A DNA stretch of 15,362 nt from Mageeibacillus sp. UBA1193 (GTDB lineage: Bacteria > Bacillota > Clostridia > Saccharofermentanales > Saccharofermentanaceae). Positions within the stretch are counted from its first letter, which is position 1. Every line of letters begins with the position of its first letter. Both the position numbers and the translations under genes were made by a program. The notes beneath the pieces were generated by a model. The model was not told the DNA's origin, made no database searches, and saw only the letters and a list, made by a program, of their open reading frames with translations. This document shows, piece after piece, positions 14,773 through 15,362 of the stretch. The stretch is taken from NCBI GenBank assembly GCA_002310155.1, contig DBYF01000112.1, positions 1 to 15,362 on the forward strand, read 5' to 3'.

Positions 14773-15048
14773 TTACTCTGCTACGAACGGCAGAAGTGCT
14801 ACATGTCTTGCACGCTTGATAGCGATCGTCAGCTCTCTCTGGTGCTTAGCGCATGTACCTGTCATACGCTTCGGCAGGATCTTGCCACGCTCAGATACGA
14901 ACTTGCGAAGACGAGCCTGATCCTTATAATCGATTGCTTCAACCTTATCAGCACAGAAAGCGCAGACCTTTCTTCTGGAACGTCTCTGCTTCATGCCGCG
15001 ATCACCGAACTCACGAGCCGGTGCCTTAGGTGCTCTATTTTCAGCCAT
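14773..15048 (-). CDS. rpsR: Small ribosomal subunit protein S18
   Basis: S18 binds with S6 in the platform of the 30S subunit. The 91-residue protein has a basic N-terminal part (QRRSRRK, 21-27) and the core DYKDQARLRKFVSERGKILP (40-59), typical of S18. Cys29, Cys32, Cys66 and His69 (CAFC and CAKH) form a possible zinc site, as in zinc-binding variants of this family. The frame is open further upstream, but AAGGAG before ATG 15048 and the family N-terminus support this start. The gap from GGAG to ATG, 11 nt, is longer than usual. It follows ssb by 53 nt, an interval containing a hairpin (15078-15094). Confidence 0.97.
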   Translation of the reverse strand: MAENRAPKAPAREFGDRGMKQRRSRRKVCAFCADKVEAIDYKDQARLRKFVSERGKILPKRMTGTCAKHQRELTIAIKRARHVALLPFVAE

Positions 15049-15077
15049 GGTAATGTAATCTCCTTTCGAAAGATATC

Positions 15078-15094
15078 GGACACAGGGTGTGCCC
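15078..15094 (-). other. Hairpin between ssb and rpsR
   Basis: On the minus strand GGGCACA (15094-15088) pairs with TGTGTCC (15084-15078), with one G-T wobble, around a CCC loop. No U tract follows, so it is not an intrinsic terminator. Its place just before the rpsR ribosome binding site allows a role in RNA processing or translational control. That role is inference. Confidence 0.35.
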
Positions 15095-15101
15095 TTTACT
15101 G

Positions 15102-15362
15102 TCAATAACCCATTACGTCAAAAGGAAGCTGTGAACTGTCATCGGAATCCATAGAAGCTTCAAAACCGGGATCGATCTGCTGAGCCGGCGGCGGTGTCTG
15201 TGCAACGACAGATGCCGTAGAAGCAGCCGGAGCTGCGGACTGTGCCGGAGCGGAAGACTGTCCCTCGGAACGTGTATCGACGAATTCGATCTCGTCAACA
15301 ACGACCTCAGTTACATATCTCTTCTGACCGTTCTGGTCATCATAACTTCTGGACTGCAGGGA
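15102..15362 (-). CDS. ssb: Single-stranded DNA-binding protein, C-terminal part
   Basis: Only the last 86 residues are in the window; the gene continues past the right edge. The first part, ending RYVTEVVVDEIEFVD, is the final strand region of the SSB OB fold, which coats single-stranded DNA. Then comes a Ser/Ala/Pro/Gln-rich disordered linker (about 33-70) and an acidic end with DSDDSSQLPF. The family tip normally ends at Pro-Phe, where the terminal Phe contacts partner proteins. Here five more residues, DVMGY, follow before the TGA stop. The order ssb-rpsR-rplI matches Bacillota, where rpsF normally precedes ssb. Confidence 0.93.
   Translation of the reverse strand, partial: SLQSRSYDDQNGQKRYVTEVVVDEIEFVDTRSEGQSSAPAQSAAPAASTASVVAQTPPPAQQIDPGFEASMDSDDSSQLPFDVMGY

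Overview
The window looks like a chromosomal segment of an anaerobic Bacillota (class Clostridia), from a genome of roughly balanced base composition. The evidence is the gene order ssb-rpsR-rplI-dnaB-tilS-hpt-ftsH, a SpoVG homologue beside murC, strong GGAGG-type ribosome binding sites, and lipoproteins with Lys-rich then Thr/Glu-rich linkers of the kind common in gut and rumen Clostridia. I cannot name the genus. I see no tRNA, rRNA, CRISPR array, insertion sequence or prophage gene. No gene-free stretch exceeds 300 bases.

Region 1 (1-4205, minus strand): murC, a 520-residue polytopic membrane protein of unknown function, and a LacI-family regulator lie head to tail with gaps of 3 and 19 nt, so they are probably one transcription unit. 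To their left, a separate sigma-A-like promoter (70-98, minus) starts a transcript that leaves the window.

Region 2 (4206-4389): the divergent intergenic region between murC and spoVG. It carries a TATAAT box for murC and a 9+8+9 near-perfect inverted repeat just upstream of that box, a good candidate for a shared operator.

Region 3 (4390-8212, plus strand): spoVG with its own terminator, then two tandem paralogous lipoprotein genes. Their extracytoplasmic domains resemble the DUF4163/DUF3298 (RsiV-like) layout and each carries one calcium-loop-like Asp motif. They are the least understood genes here, together with the 520-residue membrane protein. The unit ends against the ftsH unit with two back-to-back hairpin terminators (8253-8342).

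Region 4 (8369-15362, minus strand): ssb (3' part only), rpsR, rplI, dnaB, tilS, hpt and ftsH. The genes from rplI onward are tightly packed: an 11-nt gap, a 3-nt gap, a 35-nt overlap and an ATGA overlap. Between rpsR and rplI there is an intrinsic terminator, and a near-consensus promoter whose predicted start sits at the foot of that same terminator hairpin. This would uncouple rplI-dnaB-tilS-hpt-ftsH from ssb-rpsR.

Functionally the window mixes cell-wall precursor synthesis (MurC), envelope proteins (membrane protein, lipoproteins), a developmental/RNA-binding regulator (SpoVG), replication (SSB, DnaB), translation (S18, L9, TilS), purine salvage (Hpt) and membrane proteolysis (FtsH). The main points of interest are the lipoprotein pair, the candidate operator, the promoter-terminator overlap before rplI, and a long SSB-like disordered tail on DnaB.
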